From Marivita sp. (GTDB taxonomy: Bacteria > Pseudomonadota > Alphaproteobacteria > Rhodobacterales > Rhodobacteraceae), in assembly GCF_020055635.1 (NCBI RefSeq), contig NZ_JAIPUT010000009.1, forward strand, positions 45,538 to 109,537: DNA of 64,000 bases. Reading direction: 5' to 3'. This document shows, in pieces, positions 53,436 to 62,991 of this stretch. A program made the position numbers and the translations under genes. The notes below the pieces were generated by a model, which did not search any database, was not told the DNA's origin, and saw only the letters and a list, made by a program, of their open reading frames with translations. Every line of letters starts with the position of its first letter. Positions within the stretch are counted from its first letter, which is position 1.

Positions 53436-54671
53436 ATGAAACTGCAGTCGCTCGACATCCTCACCACCGCCCCGCCCGCCCCCGGATGGGGTGGGCGCTA
53501 CTGGACACTGGTCAAGGTGACCACCGACACCGGCCTCACCGGGTGGGGCGAATGCTACGCCTCGTCGGTCGGCCCCGTCGCGATGAAGGCGGTGATCGAA
53601 GACGTGTTCGACCGGCACATGAAGGGTGAGACCCCCGAAAACATCGAGTTGATGTTCCGCCGCGCCTATTCCGCCGGATTTACCCAGCGCCCGGACCTGA
53701 CCGTCATGGGCGCGTTCTCGGGCCTGGAGATCGCCTGCTGGGACATCCTCGGCAAGGCCCGCGAGAGGCCGGTCTGGGCGCTGCTGGGCGGGCGCATGAA
53801 CCCGAAGGTGCGCGCCTATACCTATCTCTACCCCCTGCCGCATCACGATCTGAACACGTTCTGGACCGACCCGGACGCCCATGCCGAAGCGGCGGTGGAA
53901 TATGTCAGGCAGGGCTACACGGCGGTCAAGTTCGACCCGGCCGGCCCCTACACGATCCATGGCGGGCACCAGCCCGCGCTCACCGACATCTCGCTCTCGG
54001 TCGAGATGTGCAAGGCAATCCGGGCCGCGGTGGGCGACAGGGCCGACCTGCTCTTCGGAACCCATGGCCAGTTCACCACCTCCGGCGCGATCCGGCTGGG
54101 CCAGGCGATCGAACCCTATCTCCCGCTCTGGTACGAGGAACCGATCCCGCCGGACAACCTGCTGGAGTTCGCAGAGGTGGCACGCGCCGTTCGCATTCCC
54201 CTTGCCACCGGCGAACGGCTGACCACCAAGGCGGAATTCGCCACCCTGCTGCGCACCGGCGGCGCAAAGATCCTGCAACCGGCGCTGGGGCGTGCGGGCG
54301 GCATCTGGGAGATGAAGAAGGTCGCCGCGATGGCCGAGGCGTTCAACGCGGAACTGGCCCCGCATCTCTATGCCGGTCCGGTCGAATGGGCCGCAAACGT
54401 GCACCTGTGCACCTCGATCCCGAATGTGCTGATCGCCGAGACCATCGAAACGCCGTTCCACAAGGCGCTGATCCGCAACACGATCCGGGTCGAGGACGGC
54501 TATATCACCCCCCCCGACGCCCCCGGCCTCGGCATCGATGTGGACGAGGATCTCGCCCGCGCGAATCCCTTCACCGGCGACGGGTTGCACCTGCAGATGC
54601 AGGATGACCCCTGTGACTACAAAGGCGGCAACAATTTCATGGGCGGGGCACCGCCGGTTACAGAGGACTGA
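53436..54671 (+). CDS. Enolase-superfamily (mandelate racemase/dehydratase-like) enzyme
   Basis: 411 residues with MR-type capping domain and barrel. The usual K-x-K is K165-F-D167, and the usual first metal-ligand segment (D-x-N or D-x-H) is G208-T-H210-G-Q; E234/E235 and E260 are present, and a later PHLYAGP histidine. It probably dehydrates or isomerises a sugar acid. AAGGAG lies 5 nt before the ATG. The altered active site is discussed in the findings. Confidence 0.85.
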   Translation: MKLQSLDILTTAPPAPGWGGRYWTLVKVTTDTGLTGWGECYASSVGPVAMKAVIEDVFDRHMKGETPENIELMFRRAYSAGFTQRPDLTVMGAFSGLEIACWDILGKARERPVWALLGGRMNPKVRAYTYLYPLPHHDLNTFWTDPDAHAEAAVEYVRQGYTAVKFDPAGPYTIHGGHQPALTDISLSVEMCKAIRAAVGDRADLLFGTHGQFTTSGAIRLGQAIEPYLPLWYEEPIPPDNLLEFAEVARAVRIPLATGERLTTKAEFATLLRTGGAKILQPALGRAGGIWEMKKVAAMAEAFNAELAPHLYAGPVEWAANVHLCTSIPNVLIAETIETPFHKALIRNTIRVEDGYITPPDAPGLGIDVDEDLARANPFTGDGLHLQMQDDPCDYKGGNNFMGGAPPVTED

Positions 54672-54743
54672 GCCGCGCGATAAATCTTTGAACCGCCTCA
54701 CGCTTCGGTGCTATATGCAGTGTGGACACGCGAGGGTTTGCAA

Positions 54744-55064
54744 ATGAAAGACGTTGGGGTCGCCCCGGAGGCGGCACAGGACATGGCGCAGAGCGCACGC
54801 GAAGCGGCGGCCTATCTCAAAACCCTGGCGCATGAAGGTCGCTTGATGATCCTGTGCCATCTTGGCACCGGAGAGAAATCCGTCGGCGAGCTGGAAACCC
54901 TGCTGGATATCCGCCAGGCGGCGGTCAGCCAGATGCTCGCCCGCCTGCGCGACGAGCAGCTGGTCAAGACCCGCCGCGATGGCAAGACGATCTACTACAG
55001 CCTGAGCGACGCCAACACGGCCCGGCTGATCGCGCATCTCCACGGCATGTTCTGCGCCCCGTGA
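54744..55064 (+). CDS. ArsR-family thiol-sensing repressor (BigR/SqrR-like)
   Basis: 106 residues, a winged helix: RLMILCHLGTGEKSVGELE, RQAAVSQMLARLRDEQLVKTRR and TIYYSL. Cys38 and Cys104 are 66 residues apart, the same spacing as the persulfide-sensing pairs of SqrR (41/107) and BigR (42/108). Start ATG with GAGG 8 nt upstream. It overlaps the amidase gene as GTGA. Probably a sulfide/persulfide- or redox-responsive repressor. Confidence 0.88.
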   Translation: MKDVGVAPEAAQDMAQSAREAAAYLKTLAHEGRLMILCHLGTGEKSVGELETLLDIRQAAVSQMLARLRDEQLVKTRRDGKTIYYSLSDANTARLIAHLHGMFCAP

Positions 55065-56479
55065 CACGTCCCGACACGCATTTTTCCGGCCCGGAGCTGT
55101 GCGCCCTGTCGGCGCGCGACGCCATCGCGCAGCTGCGCAAGGGCGAGGTCACACCCGCCGATCTGATCGAGGCCAGCCTCACCCGGATGGATCAGGTCGA
55201 AGCGGCGGTGAACGCCGTGGTCACCCGCTGCCCCGAGCGCGCCCGCAAATCGGCGGTCACACCTGCAATGGCGCTGGCCGGCCTTCCCATCGGCATCAAG
55301 GATCTCAACCCGGTCGAAGGCGTCCGGACAACCTTCGGCACCAGGGGCATGGCCGACCACATCCCGTCCGTCTCCGACCCGCTCGTTGCGCGGCTCGAAG
55401 AGCGCGGCGGCGTGGTTCTGGGCAAGACCAATACGCCCGAGATGGGCGCTGGCGCCAACACCTTCAACGCGGTGTTCGGCGCCACCCGCAACCCCTGGAA
55501 CACGGCGATGAACGCGGCCGGGTCCTCGGGCGGCGCGGCGGTATCGCTGGCCACCGGAGAGCTGTGGCTCAGCCACGGGTCGGATTTCGGCGGCAGCCTG
55601 CGCAGCCCGGCCAATTACTGCGGCATCGTCGGCCTGCGCCCCTCGCCCGGCATCGCGGGCGGCAGTTCGGCCCATCTCGGCTTCACCAGCGGCGGCGTCG
55701 ACGGCCCCATGGCACGCGACGTGCTGGACTGCGCGCTCTTCCTCGACGCGATGGCGGGGTACGACCCGATCTGGCCGATCTCCTTCCCGGCTCCCAGCAC
55801 ATCTTATCTCGACAGCGCGCGGCAGGACGCGGGCCCGGTGCGCATCGCCTATACACCCGACCTCAACGGCTTTGCCGCCGTCACATCCGAGATCGACAGC
55901 GTGTTGCGAAGCGCGCTCGAGAGCCTCCGCCTGCCCGATGTCACGGTGACGGACCACTGCCCCGACCTGCCCCGCCTCGACGAAACCTTCCGCGCATTGC
56001 GCTGCATGTCCTTCCTCGGCAGCTACCAGGTCACACCCGAAAGCGTGACGCGGCACTACAAGGACACCATCAAGGGCAACCTCGCCGATGCCCGCGCGAT
56101 GAGTTTCGACGACTACGTCCAGGCCGAACGGGACCGGTCGACGATCTACAACAGCATGGCGGCGTTCTTTCGCACGCATGACGTTCTGGCCTGCCCGGTC
56201 AACGGCCTTGCGCCATTGCCGGTCGAGATCGAATACCCGACCGAGGTCGCGGGACGTCCGATGCGCGACTATATCGACTGGCTGCAATTCGCTTTTCTCG
56301 CCACCGTCGCGGGGTTGCCCGCGCTGTCGCTGCCTGTCGGGTTCACCCCATCGGGCATGCCCGTCGGCCTGCAGCTGATCGGCCCGCCGCGCGGCGAAGC
56401 GCGTCTGTTGCAGGTCGCGCACACCATCGAACAGGCGCTGAACCTGCCGGTCACGCTGATCGACCCGATGACCCCCTGA
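55061..56479 (+). CDS. Amidase signature family enzyme
   Basis: 472 residues from a GTG overlapping the ArsR stop. Catalytic Lys80 (GIKD), cis-Ser155 (GSSGG) and nucleophile Ser179 (DFGGSLRSP) form the signature triad. It hydrolyses an amide; the substrate is unknown. Co-translated with the ArsR regulator. The 3' end overlaps the opposite DUF1801 gene by 29 nt. Confidence 0.91.
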   Translation: MTRPDTHFSGPELCALSARDAIAQLRKGEVTPADLIEASLTRMDQVEAAVNAVVTRCPERARKSAVTPAMALAGLPIGIKDLNPVEGVRTTFGTRGMADHIPSVSDPLVARLEERGGVVLGKTNTPEMGAGANTFNAVFGATRNPWNTAMNAAGSSGGAAVSLATGELWLSHGSDFGGSLRSPANYCGIVGLRPSPGIAGGSSAHLGFTSGGVDGPMARDVLDCALFLDAMAGYDPIWPISFPAPSTSYLDSARQDAGPVRIAYTPDLNGFAAVTSEIDSVLRSALESLRLPDVTVTDHCPDLPRLDETFRALRCMSFLGSYQVTPESVTRHYKDTIKGNLADARAMSFDDYVQAERDRSTIYNSMAAFFRTHDVLACPVNGLAPLPVEIEYPTEVAGRPMRDYIDWLQFAFLATVAGLPALSLPVGFTPSGMPVGLQLIGPPRGEARLLQVAHTIEQALNLPVTLIDPMTP

Positions 56480-56867
56480 GCCGATAGGTCAGCGCGGCGT
56501 GGATCACCTGCCGCAGGGCCGCGTCGGGAAACGGTCGGTCCATCGGCACCAGGATCGCGCGGTTGCCCTCGAATTCGAGCGCCGTGTCCAGAACCGCCCG
56601 AGCGTCGGCAACAACGCGCGTCTGGCAATGCGCGAACAACGCCGGCTGCCCGGCCCGGGTCAGTCCCAGCCGCAGCGGCGTGCCGGTTGGCACGGCATAG
56701 GACGGCTGCCCCCACTTCAGTGTCTCGGACATGCGGGCGGCGTCGGGAAGGCCAGCGGCGATCTCGAATATCAACGCGCGCACATTCAGCAGAACGGCGC
56801 GCGGCTCTGCGGGCACTGCCTCAAAGGCAGGGACGACAGTGGCAGGCATGGCGGGCGCATCGATCAT
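56451..56867 (-). CDS. DUF1801 domain protein
   Basis: 138 residues. LKWGQPSYAV and the C-terminal alpha/beta pattern (PFPDAALRQVIHAALTYR) match DUF1801 (YdhG-like). Function unknown. No good ribosome-binding site precedes the ATG at 56867, so the start is provisional. Confidence 0.75.
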   Translation of the reverse strand: MIDAPAMPATVVPAFEAVPAEPRAVLLNVRALIFEIAAGLPDAARMSETLKWGQPSYAVPTGTPLRLGLTRAGQPALFAHCQTRVVADARAVLDTALEFEGNRAILVPMDRPFPDAALRQVIHAALTYRLRGSSGRSA

Positions 56868-57021
56868 TGAGAAAAGAGATACGGCAACGCGGCCCCCGTC
56901 AAGACCCTTGCCCCACCGCCAGACGCGCCAACTTCTTCTCTTTCCAAATATGCAAGAAAACGCGCGCCGAAGGCGCGCGTCGGTCGGATCGGCATTGCCG
57001 ATCCGAAACCATCTCCGGCGC

Positions 57022-58902
57022 TCAGGCCGCCTCTTCCCAGCGATTTGCGAAATTGCCCAGGACATCGCTCACCTCGTCATGCGACGCTCCGTGCATCTCG
57101 ACCTGCGCCACCAGCCCGCGGGTGCGGTCATCGACCACCGCCGTCACCCGCGCCGCCGATCCCGCCTTGTCCAGCGCGGCGTTGAACACCCGGGCGATCG
57201 CCTGTTTGCGCAGGTCGGGCTTGAACACCTTGCCGACAGCCGTCTTGGGCAACTCGTCCATGATGGTCAGGTGCTTGGGCTGGGCCGCACGTTCATGCAC
57301 ATGCACCTTGCAATGCTCCAGGAGCTCCTGCTCGGTCACGCTGGCCCCGTCCATCAGTTCGACGAAGGCACAGGGCAGTTCACCCGCATGGGCGTCGGGC
57401 TGCCCGATCGCGCCGGCCACGGCAACGGCGGGATGCGCCAGCAGCGCGTCCTCGATGTCGGCCGGATCGATATTGTGCCCACCCCGGATGATCAGGTCCT
57501 TCGCCCGGCCGGTGATCCACAGATAGCCATCCGCGTCCAGACGGCCCAGGTCGCCGGTGCGCAGGTACATGTCGTCATGATAGAGATCGGCATTCTTGGC
57601 GGTGTCGGTATAGGTTCCGCCCGGAATCACGCCGGGGTTAGACACGCAGATCTCGCCGATCTCGTCGGTTGCGCATTCCGCAGCCTGACCATCCTTCAGC
57701 GCCATGATCTTCACATCGGTATAGGGGAACGGCATCCCCACCGATCCCACCTTCTTGACGCCATCGGGCGGGTTGATCGACACCAGACAGGTCGCCTCGG
57801 TCATGCCGTAGCCTTCGCAGATCGTAAGGCCGCAGGATTCCTCGAACCGCCGGAAAAGCTCGACCGGCATCGGGGCCGACCCGGAAATCGCGAATTGAAC
57901 GCTCGAGATATCCGCATTGACCGGCCGCTGCATCAGCGCGGCGACGGCCGTCGGCACGGTGATCATGTAGGTCACCTTCCAGCGCTCGCAGAGCTTCCAG
58001 AAATTGTCCATCACGCCCTCGCCGCGATAGCCCTGCGGCGTCGGGAACACCACATGCGACCCCGACACGATGGCAGACATCAAAAGCGCCTGCGTCGCCA
58101 TCACGTGGAACAGCGGCAGCGGACAGATCATCGTGTCCTTCTCGGTGAAGAGAACGGTGTTGCCGATCCAGCCATTGTACAGCATGCCGGAATACTTGTG
58201 CTGGACGACCTTGGGCATGCCCGTCGTGCCGCCGGTGTGGAAATACGCCGCGACGCGGTCGCCCGGACTGTCGGCGAAATCGAGCGTGGTGTTCTGCTTT
58301 TCCAGCTCGCCATTGAAGCTCAGGACATCCGCATGATGCCCGCCGGGATTCTTGGGCCGGATCAGCGGCACGATCCACGACTTGGGCGGCGTGAGGTAGC
58401 GGTTCAGATCCACTTCGAGGACCGTCTGCACCTTCGGCGCGTGGCGGCAGGCCTCGGCCACCTTCTGCGGCACGTCCGTCTTCGGGAACGCCTTGAGCGT
58501 CACCACGACCTTGGCCCCGGTCTCGCGCAGGATCGCCGCGATCTGTTCCGGTTCGAGCAGCGGGTTGATCGGGTTGACGATCCCCGCGACGGCACCGCCC
58601 AGAAGCGTGAGCACGGTTTCCGTGCTATTGGGCAGGACATAGGCCACGACGTCGTTTTCACCGACCCCGAGCTTGCGGAACATGTTGGCCGCCTGGACCG
58701 TCTTGCCCAGCAGCCCGGACCAGCTCAGCGTTTCCGCCTTGTCGGTCGGACCCGACAGCAGCTGGAAGCTGACGGCAGATCGGTCCGGAAAGGCGGCGGC
58801 GGTCTTGCTCAACTGACCATAGAGCGTCACGGGCATGTCCCGCTCGGCCCACGGCATTTCATTCTCGACAGTGTCGCGGTCCTCGAAACTCGCAAACGTC
58901 AT
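57022..58902 (-). CDS. Acyl-CoA synthetase (AMP-forming)
   Basis: 626 residues, ANL superfamily. The ATP loop reads FHTGGTTGMPKVV, the A5 motif GYGMTEAT, the hinge ITGRAKDLIIRGG, and the C-terminal Lys is in KTAVGKVFKP. Its ~80-residue extra length versus typical members is spread over the N-terminal domain. Substrate unknown, possibly a medium- or long-chain acid. 188 bp separate its start from the FAD oxidase stop. Confidence 0.9.
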   Translation of the reverse strand: MTFASFEDRDTVENEMPWAERDMPVTLYGQLSKTAAAFPDRSAVSFQLLSGPTDKAETLSWSGLLGKTVQAANMFRKLGVGENDVVAYVLPNSTETVLTLLGGAVAGIVNPINPLLEPEQIAAILRETGAKVVVTLKAFPKTDVPQKVAEACRHAPKVQTVLEVDLNRYLTPPKSWIVPLIRPKNPGGHHADVLSFNGELEKQNTTLDFADSPGDRVAAYFHTGGTTGMPKVVQHKYSGMLYNGWIGNTVLFTEKDTMICPLPLFHVMATQALLMSAIVSGSHVVFPTPQGYRGEGVMDNFWKLCERWKVTYMITVPTAVAALMQRPVNADISSVQFAISGSAPMPVELFRRFEESCGLTICEGYGMTEATCLVSINPPDGVKKVGSVGMPFPYTDVKIMALKDGQAAECATDEIGEICVSNPGVIPGGTYTDTAKNADLYHDDMYLRTGDLGRLDADGYLWITGRAKDLIIRGGHNIDPADIEDALLAHPAVAVAGAIGQPDAHAGELPCAFVELMDGASVTEQELLEHCKVHVHERAAQPKHLTIMDELPKTAVGKVFKPDLRKQAIARVFNAALDKAGSAARVTAVVDDRTRGLVAQVEMHGASHDEVSDVLGNFANRWEEAA

Positions 58903-59090
58903 GGTTTCCCCTCCCTTTTGTCACGCAGCGCCCGCGCCTTCGCGTCATTGGCAGGCCTGTTTAGCCGATATTTGGCGAAAACAAGACACCACGACGCTAC
59001 GACAATTCTTTTGTGACGCTGCGTTCAGTTCTGGATGTGGGGACCGGTCCCTCCCAATACAAATGAAATCGGCGGCTGCGGTCGCATATT

Positions 59091-60476
59091 TCAGTTCAAG
59101 GTCACCAGCTTACCCGGATTCATGATGTTGCCCGGATCGACTGCCTTCTTGAGCACTCCCATCAACGCATAGGCCGCGCCATGTTCCTGCGGCAGGTACT
59201 TGCGCTTGCCCAGGCCGATACCGTGTTCGCCGCTGACCGTGCCGCCGAACTCCAGCGCCAGCATGTTGACCTGGTTGGCCAGGTCCCGGGCCTGCGCCAG
59301 TTCCCCGGATTGGTCGGGATCCACCAGGATGAGAAGATGGAAATTCCCGTCCCCCACATGCCCGACCAGAGGCGCAATCAGCCCCGACGCGGCGATCAGA
59401 TCCTTGGTGCGTGCAATGCACCCTGCCAGCGCCGAGATCGGCACACAGCAATCGGTGACGACCCCCTCGCAGCCGGGGCGGAGCGCCTTGCCCGCGTAAT
59501 AGGCATTGTGCCGTGCCTGCCAGAGGCGGTTGCGGTCTTCCGTTCGGGTGGCCCATCGAAAATCCGACCCGCCATGCTCTTCGACAAGCCCGGCAAAGCT
59601 TTCGACCTGTTCGGCCACCCCCGCCTCGGTGCCGTGGAATTCCAGGAACAGATGCGGCATCTCGGGCAGCCCCATGTCGGGATTGTAGAGGTTCATCCCC
59701 TTCATCTGCACCTCGTCCAGCAATTCGATCCGCGCCATCGGCAGCCCCATCTGGATCGCAAGGATCACCGAGTCCACGGCGCTTGCGATATCGGGAAAGG
59801 CACAGGTCGCCGCCGCAACATGTTCAGGCTGACCATGCAGCTTGACCGTCAGCTTGGTGATGATGCCCAGCGTGCCTTCCGATCCGATGAAGAGATGCGT
59901 CAGGTCATAGCCTGTCGACGATTTGCGGGCCCGGCTGCCGGTGTGAATGATCTGCCCGTCCGGCAGCACCACCTCGAGCGCCAGAACATTGTCGGCCATC
60001 GTGCCATAGCGCACCGTGTTGGTCCCGGACGCCCGCGTTGCCGCCATGCCACCCAGTGACGCATCGGCGCCCGGATCGACCGTGAACATCAGCCCTGTCG
60101 CGCGCAGCGCCTCGTTCAGCTGCACCCGCGTCACACCCGGTTCGACCACCGCGTCAAGATCGCTCTGGTTGATCTCAAGCACGGCGTTCATGCGGCTGGT
60201 ATCGACGGTGATGCCGCCCTGCACCGGCACGATATGCCCCTCGAGCGACGACCCGATCCCGTAGGGGATCACCGGGCAGCCGTGCTGCGAACAGATCTTC
60301 AGGATCTGCGACACCTCCTCGGTGGTCTCGGGAAAGGCCACTGCATCGGGCAGAACCGGCTTGGTATAGGCCTCGTCATGGCTGTGCTGGTCGAGGATCG
60401 ATGCCCCGGTGGACAGCCGGTCTCCAAGAAATTCGCGGAGCGCTGTCATGGTCGCGTCGATATTGGCGTTGGACAT
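59091..60476 (-). CDS. FAD-linked oxidase (GlcD/D-lactate dehydrogenase-like)
   Basis: 461 residues. The FAD-binding PCMH domain includes PYGIGSSLEGH, VEPGVTRVQLNEAL and GSEGTLGIITK. The C-terminal cap ends SGEHGIGLGKRKYL and DPGNIMNPGK. It likely oxidises D-lactate or another 2-hydroxy acid, passing electrons to quinone or cytochrome. GGAGG 6 nt before the ATG. Confidence 0.92.
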   Translation of the reverse strand: MSNANIDATMTALREFLGDRLSTGASILDQHSHDEAYTKPVLPDAVAFPETTEEVSQILKICSQHGCPVIPYGIGSSLEGHIVPVQGGITVDTSRMNAVLEINQSDLDAVVEPGVTRVQLNEALRATGLMFTVDPGADASLGGMAATRASGTNTVRYGTMADNVLALEVVLPDGQIIHTGSRARKSSTGYDLTHLFIGSEGTLGIITKLTVKLHGQPEHVAAATCAFPDIASAVDSVILAIQMGLPMARIELLDEVQMKGMNLYNPDMGLPEMPHLFLEFHGTEAGVAEQVESFAGLVEEHGGSDFRWATRTEDRNRLWQARHNAYYAGKALRPGCEGVVTDCCVPISALAGCIARTKDLIAASGLIAPLVGHVGDGNFHLLILVDPDQSGELAQARDLANQVNMLALEFGGTVSGEHGIGLGKRKYLPQEHGAAYALMGVLKKAVDPGNIMNPGKLVTLN

Positions 60477-60534
60477 TTGGGACCTCCCTGTTCGGCGCCA
60501 CGCTACTGCCAAGCGCGCGCCGGGAAAACCCCGA

Positions 60535-61200
60535 TCACGTGTCCATCGGACGGATCAGGTCCGGCCCGGCGGCGCGGTTGGAATTGACCTTGGGATCAAC
60601 CCGGTAGAAGGCCATCGCGTCCTCGGGTGCGGCCTTCATCAGCGTTGCGGCACCGTGTCCCGCCTCGCCCAGCCACAGCGCCCAGTCTTCGGGGCGCAAC
60701 GTCACCGGCTGGCGGTGGTGGATGGCCGACATCGCGTCGTTGGCCGCCGTGGTCACGATGGCACAGGACCGATGCGCCACGCCGTCGCGTTCCCAGTCCT
60801 GCCAGACACCGGCAAAAGCCAACAGGTCCGTGTCAGTCGGATGGATGTACCACGGCAGGCGATTGCCGTCCTCGTCCTTGGTCCATTCGTAGAACCCCGT
60901 GGCGGGGATCAGGCAGCGCCGTTCACGGCACGCGGCCTTGAAGGCGGGCTTTTCCGCTATCGTCTCGGCCCGCGCGTTGATCAGAAGCGGTCCGCCGTTT
61001 TCCGCCTTGTACCAATGCGGCAGGAACCCCCAGCGCATCGCCACCAGCCTTCTCTGTCCCTCGGCCACATGAACCGCATGGACCTGGTTGGTCGGGCAGA
61101 TGTTGTAATTGGGAACCTCGGGCAGCGCGTTCGACGGCACTGCATCGAACAGCTGCGCCATCGCATCGGACGGCAGGGTCAGGGAGAAACGTCCACACAT
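60535..61200 (-). CDS. yedK: SOS-response-associated (HMCES/YedK) DNA-protein crosslink protein
   Basis: 221 residues. It begins MCGRF, so Cys2 becomes N-terminal after Met removal and links to abasic sites in single-stranded DNA. Other conserved residues lie in NARAET, TGFYEW and IHHRQPV. This fixes the start at 61200. It shields abasic sites in ssDNA during replication. Confidence 0.93.
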   Translation of the reverse strand: MCGRFSLTLPSDAMAQLFDAVPSNALPEVPNYNICPTNQVHAVHVAEGQRRLVAMRWGFLPHWYKAENGGPLLINARAETIAEKPAFKAACRERRCLIPATGFYEWTKDEDGNRLPWYIHPTDTDLLAFAGVWQDWERDGVAHRSCAIVTTAANDAMSAIHHRQPVTLRPEDWALWLGEAGHGAATLMKAAPEDAMAFYRVDPKVNSNRAAGPDLIRPMDT

Positions 61201-61245
61201 GGCCAAAAGCTGGGCCGGACAAATGCGTCCGGCCCAGGAATGTCC

Positions 61246-62829
61246 TTACGGGGTCACGTTGATGCGACCGTCCGTGTAAGGCGTATAGGGCGCGTTCGCG
61301 GCAAGGTATTCCGCCGTGACATCGGCCAGGTCGGGGCCGTAATCATAGGCGTTCATCGCGTCACGGAACATGCGGTACCCGTCGCCGCCATTGCGGACGT
61401 AGTTGTTGGACACCGCGCCATAGGTCGCGTCCGGATCCAGAGGGGCATCGCCCACCATGACGTTCGACACACGGCTGCCGGGTTCGGCGCTCAGATCGAC
61501 GGCAAAGCTCATGCCCGCCACCTGCGGAAAGCGGCCTGCCCCTTCCTCGACCTGGCTCACGCCGTTCTCGAGGGCTGCCAGGATCTGTGCACCCGTGACC
61601 TCGAAGGTGGACAGGGTGTTCTGGAACGGCAGCACCGAGATCACCTCGCCCATGGTCACTTCACCGGCGTCGATCGACGCGCGAAGACCGCCGCCATTCT
61701 GGATGGCGATCTGGACGCCCTGGTCCTTCACCCGGTCGAGCATCGCATCGGCCACCAGATTGCCCATCGGACATTCCATAGCACGGCACACGTCGCGGCT
61801 GCCTTCGATGGCCTCGGCGGATTCGGCCACGATGCGGGTCTTCATCTCTTCGATGGGACCGGCGAGTTCGGCGACCCGCGCGACGATCTCGGGGTCTTCG
61901 GCGACCGACGCATCCAGAAGGATCGTGTCGCCCGCCGCATAGGTCAGGTTGCCGTCATCGTCGAAATTCAGTTCCAGATGGCCGACATATTTCGAATAGG
62001 CATAGGCCTGCACCACCGGCACCAGCGTGCCGTCTTCCTGGCTGACAAAGGTCGGATAGGCGCCGTCGCGGTCCGGGTCGGTCGCCGACAGGTAGGTGTG
62101 GCTGTGCCCACCGACCACCGCATCCAGCCCAGGCACCGCTGCCGCGATGTCAAGGTCCTTGGGCAGCCCGACATGGTTCAGCGCGATGATCTTGGTCACG
62201 CCTTCTTCGGTCAGCGTCGCCACATCCGCCGCAAGGCTGTCGGCCTCGTCCTGGAAGATGACCGCGTCCGACGGCGACGAGGTTTCCACCGTGTCCGTGG
62301 CAAGCGCGGAAATGATGCCGATCTTCTCGCCCCCGACCTCGAGCACGACATGGTTCTGCACCTTGTCGGCCAGGATGTTCGACTGGCTCACGTCAAGGTT
62401 CCCCGAGATCACCGGAAACGACACGTTCTCGATCAGCTTGAGCAACCCGTCATCACCATCGTCGAATTCGTGGTTGCCGACGGCCATCACGTCGAACCCG
62501 ATCTTCTCCATCATCTCGGCTTCGACATCACCCTTGTAGGTCGTGTACATGAGCGAGCCCTGGTACTGGTCGCCCGCGTCCACCACGATGACGTTCTGGC
62601 CGTCAAGTTCGGCGCGCAGCTGGTCGATCATCGTCTTGACCCGCGCGACGCCACCGAAACACTCGCCCGCTGCATTGTCTTCCGCCGAACAGGTCGAATC
62701 GAATCGGTTGATCGGCTCGATCCGGCTGTGCAGGTCGTTGATATGAATGACATGCAGCGTGTAATCGGCCTGAGCCACCCCCGCCGTAAGCGCCAGCGCC
62801 GCGGCACTGGATAGAAGTCGGTAAGCCAT
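61246..62829 (-). CDS. Exported 5'-nucleotidase/metallophosphatase (UshA-like)
   Basis: 527 residues with a signal peptide ending GVAQA (about 21). The two-metal site motifs are HINDLHSRIE, DAGDQYQGS, GNHEFDDG and GGHSHTY; a C-terminal 5'-nucleotidase domain includes NGGGLRASID and FQNTLSTFEVTG. It releases nucleosides and phosphate in the periplasm. GAGGGGA precedes the ATG. 45 bp separate it from the YedK gene. Confidence 0.93.
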   Translation of the reverse strand: MAYRLLSSAAALALTAGVAQADYTLHVIHINDLHSRIEPINRFDSTCSAEDNAAGECFGGVARVKTMIDQLRAELDGQNVIVVDAGDQYQGSLMYTTYKGDVEAEMMEKIGFDVMAVGNHEFDDGDDGLLKLIENVSFPVISGNLDVSQSNILADKVQNHVVLEVGGEKIGIISALATDTVETSSPSDAVIFQDEADSLAADVATLTEEGVTKIIALNHVGLPKDLDIAAAVPGLDAVVGGHSHTYLSATDPDRDGAYPTFVSQEDGTLVPVVQAYAYSKYVGHLELNFDDDGNLTYAAGDTILLDASVAEDPEIVARVAELAGPIEEMKTRIVAESAEAIEGSRDVCRAMECPMGNLVADAMLDRVKDQGVQIAIQNGGGLRASIDAGEVTMGEVISVLPFQNTLSTFEVTGAQILAALENGVSQVEEGAGRFPQVAGMSFAVDLSAEPGSRVSNVMVGDAPLDPDATYGAVSNNYVRNGGDGYRMFRDAMNAYDYGPDLADVTAEYLAANAPYTPYTDGRINVTP

Positions 62830-62991
62830 GTGAGTCCCCTCTGTCGGATTGTTATGGCGCAATCGTGCATCGCCGCGCGGAGGGAGTCAAAACTTACCCA
62901 AGGGGCACCCGGGCGATCGACGCTCCACCGCCCGCGCAACAGGCACATGACAGTGCTTGACGCGACGGGATTCAGGCGGCACATCGCAGGG

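Noticed and set aside
56731..59016. A 761-codon plus-strand open frame
   Set aside because: Antisense to DUF1801 and the acyl-CoA synthetase, whose motifs are clear; composition is that of a shadow frame.
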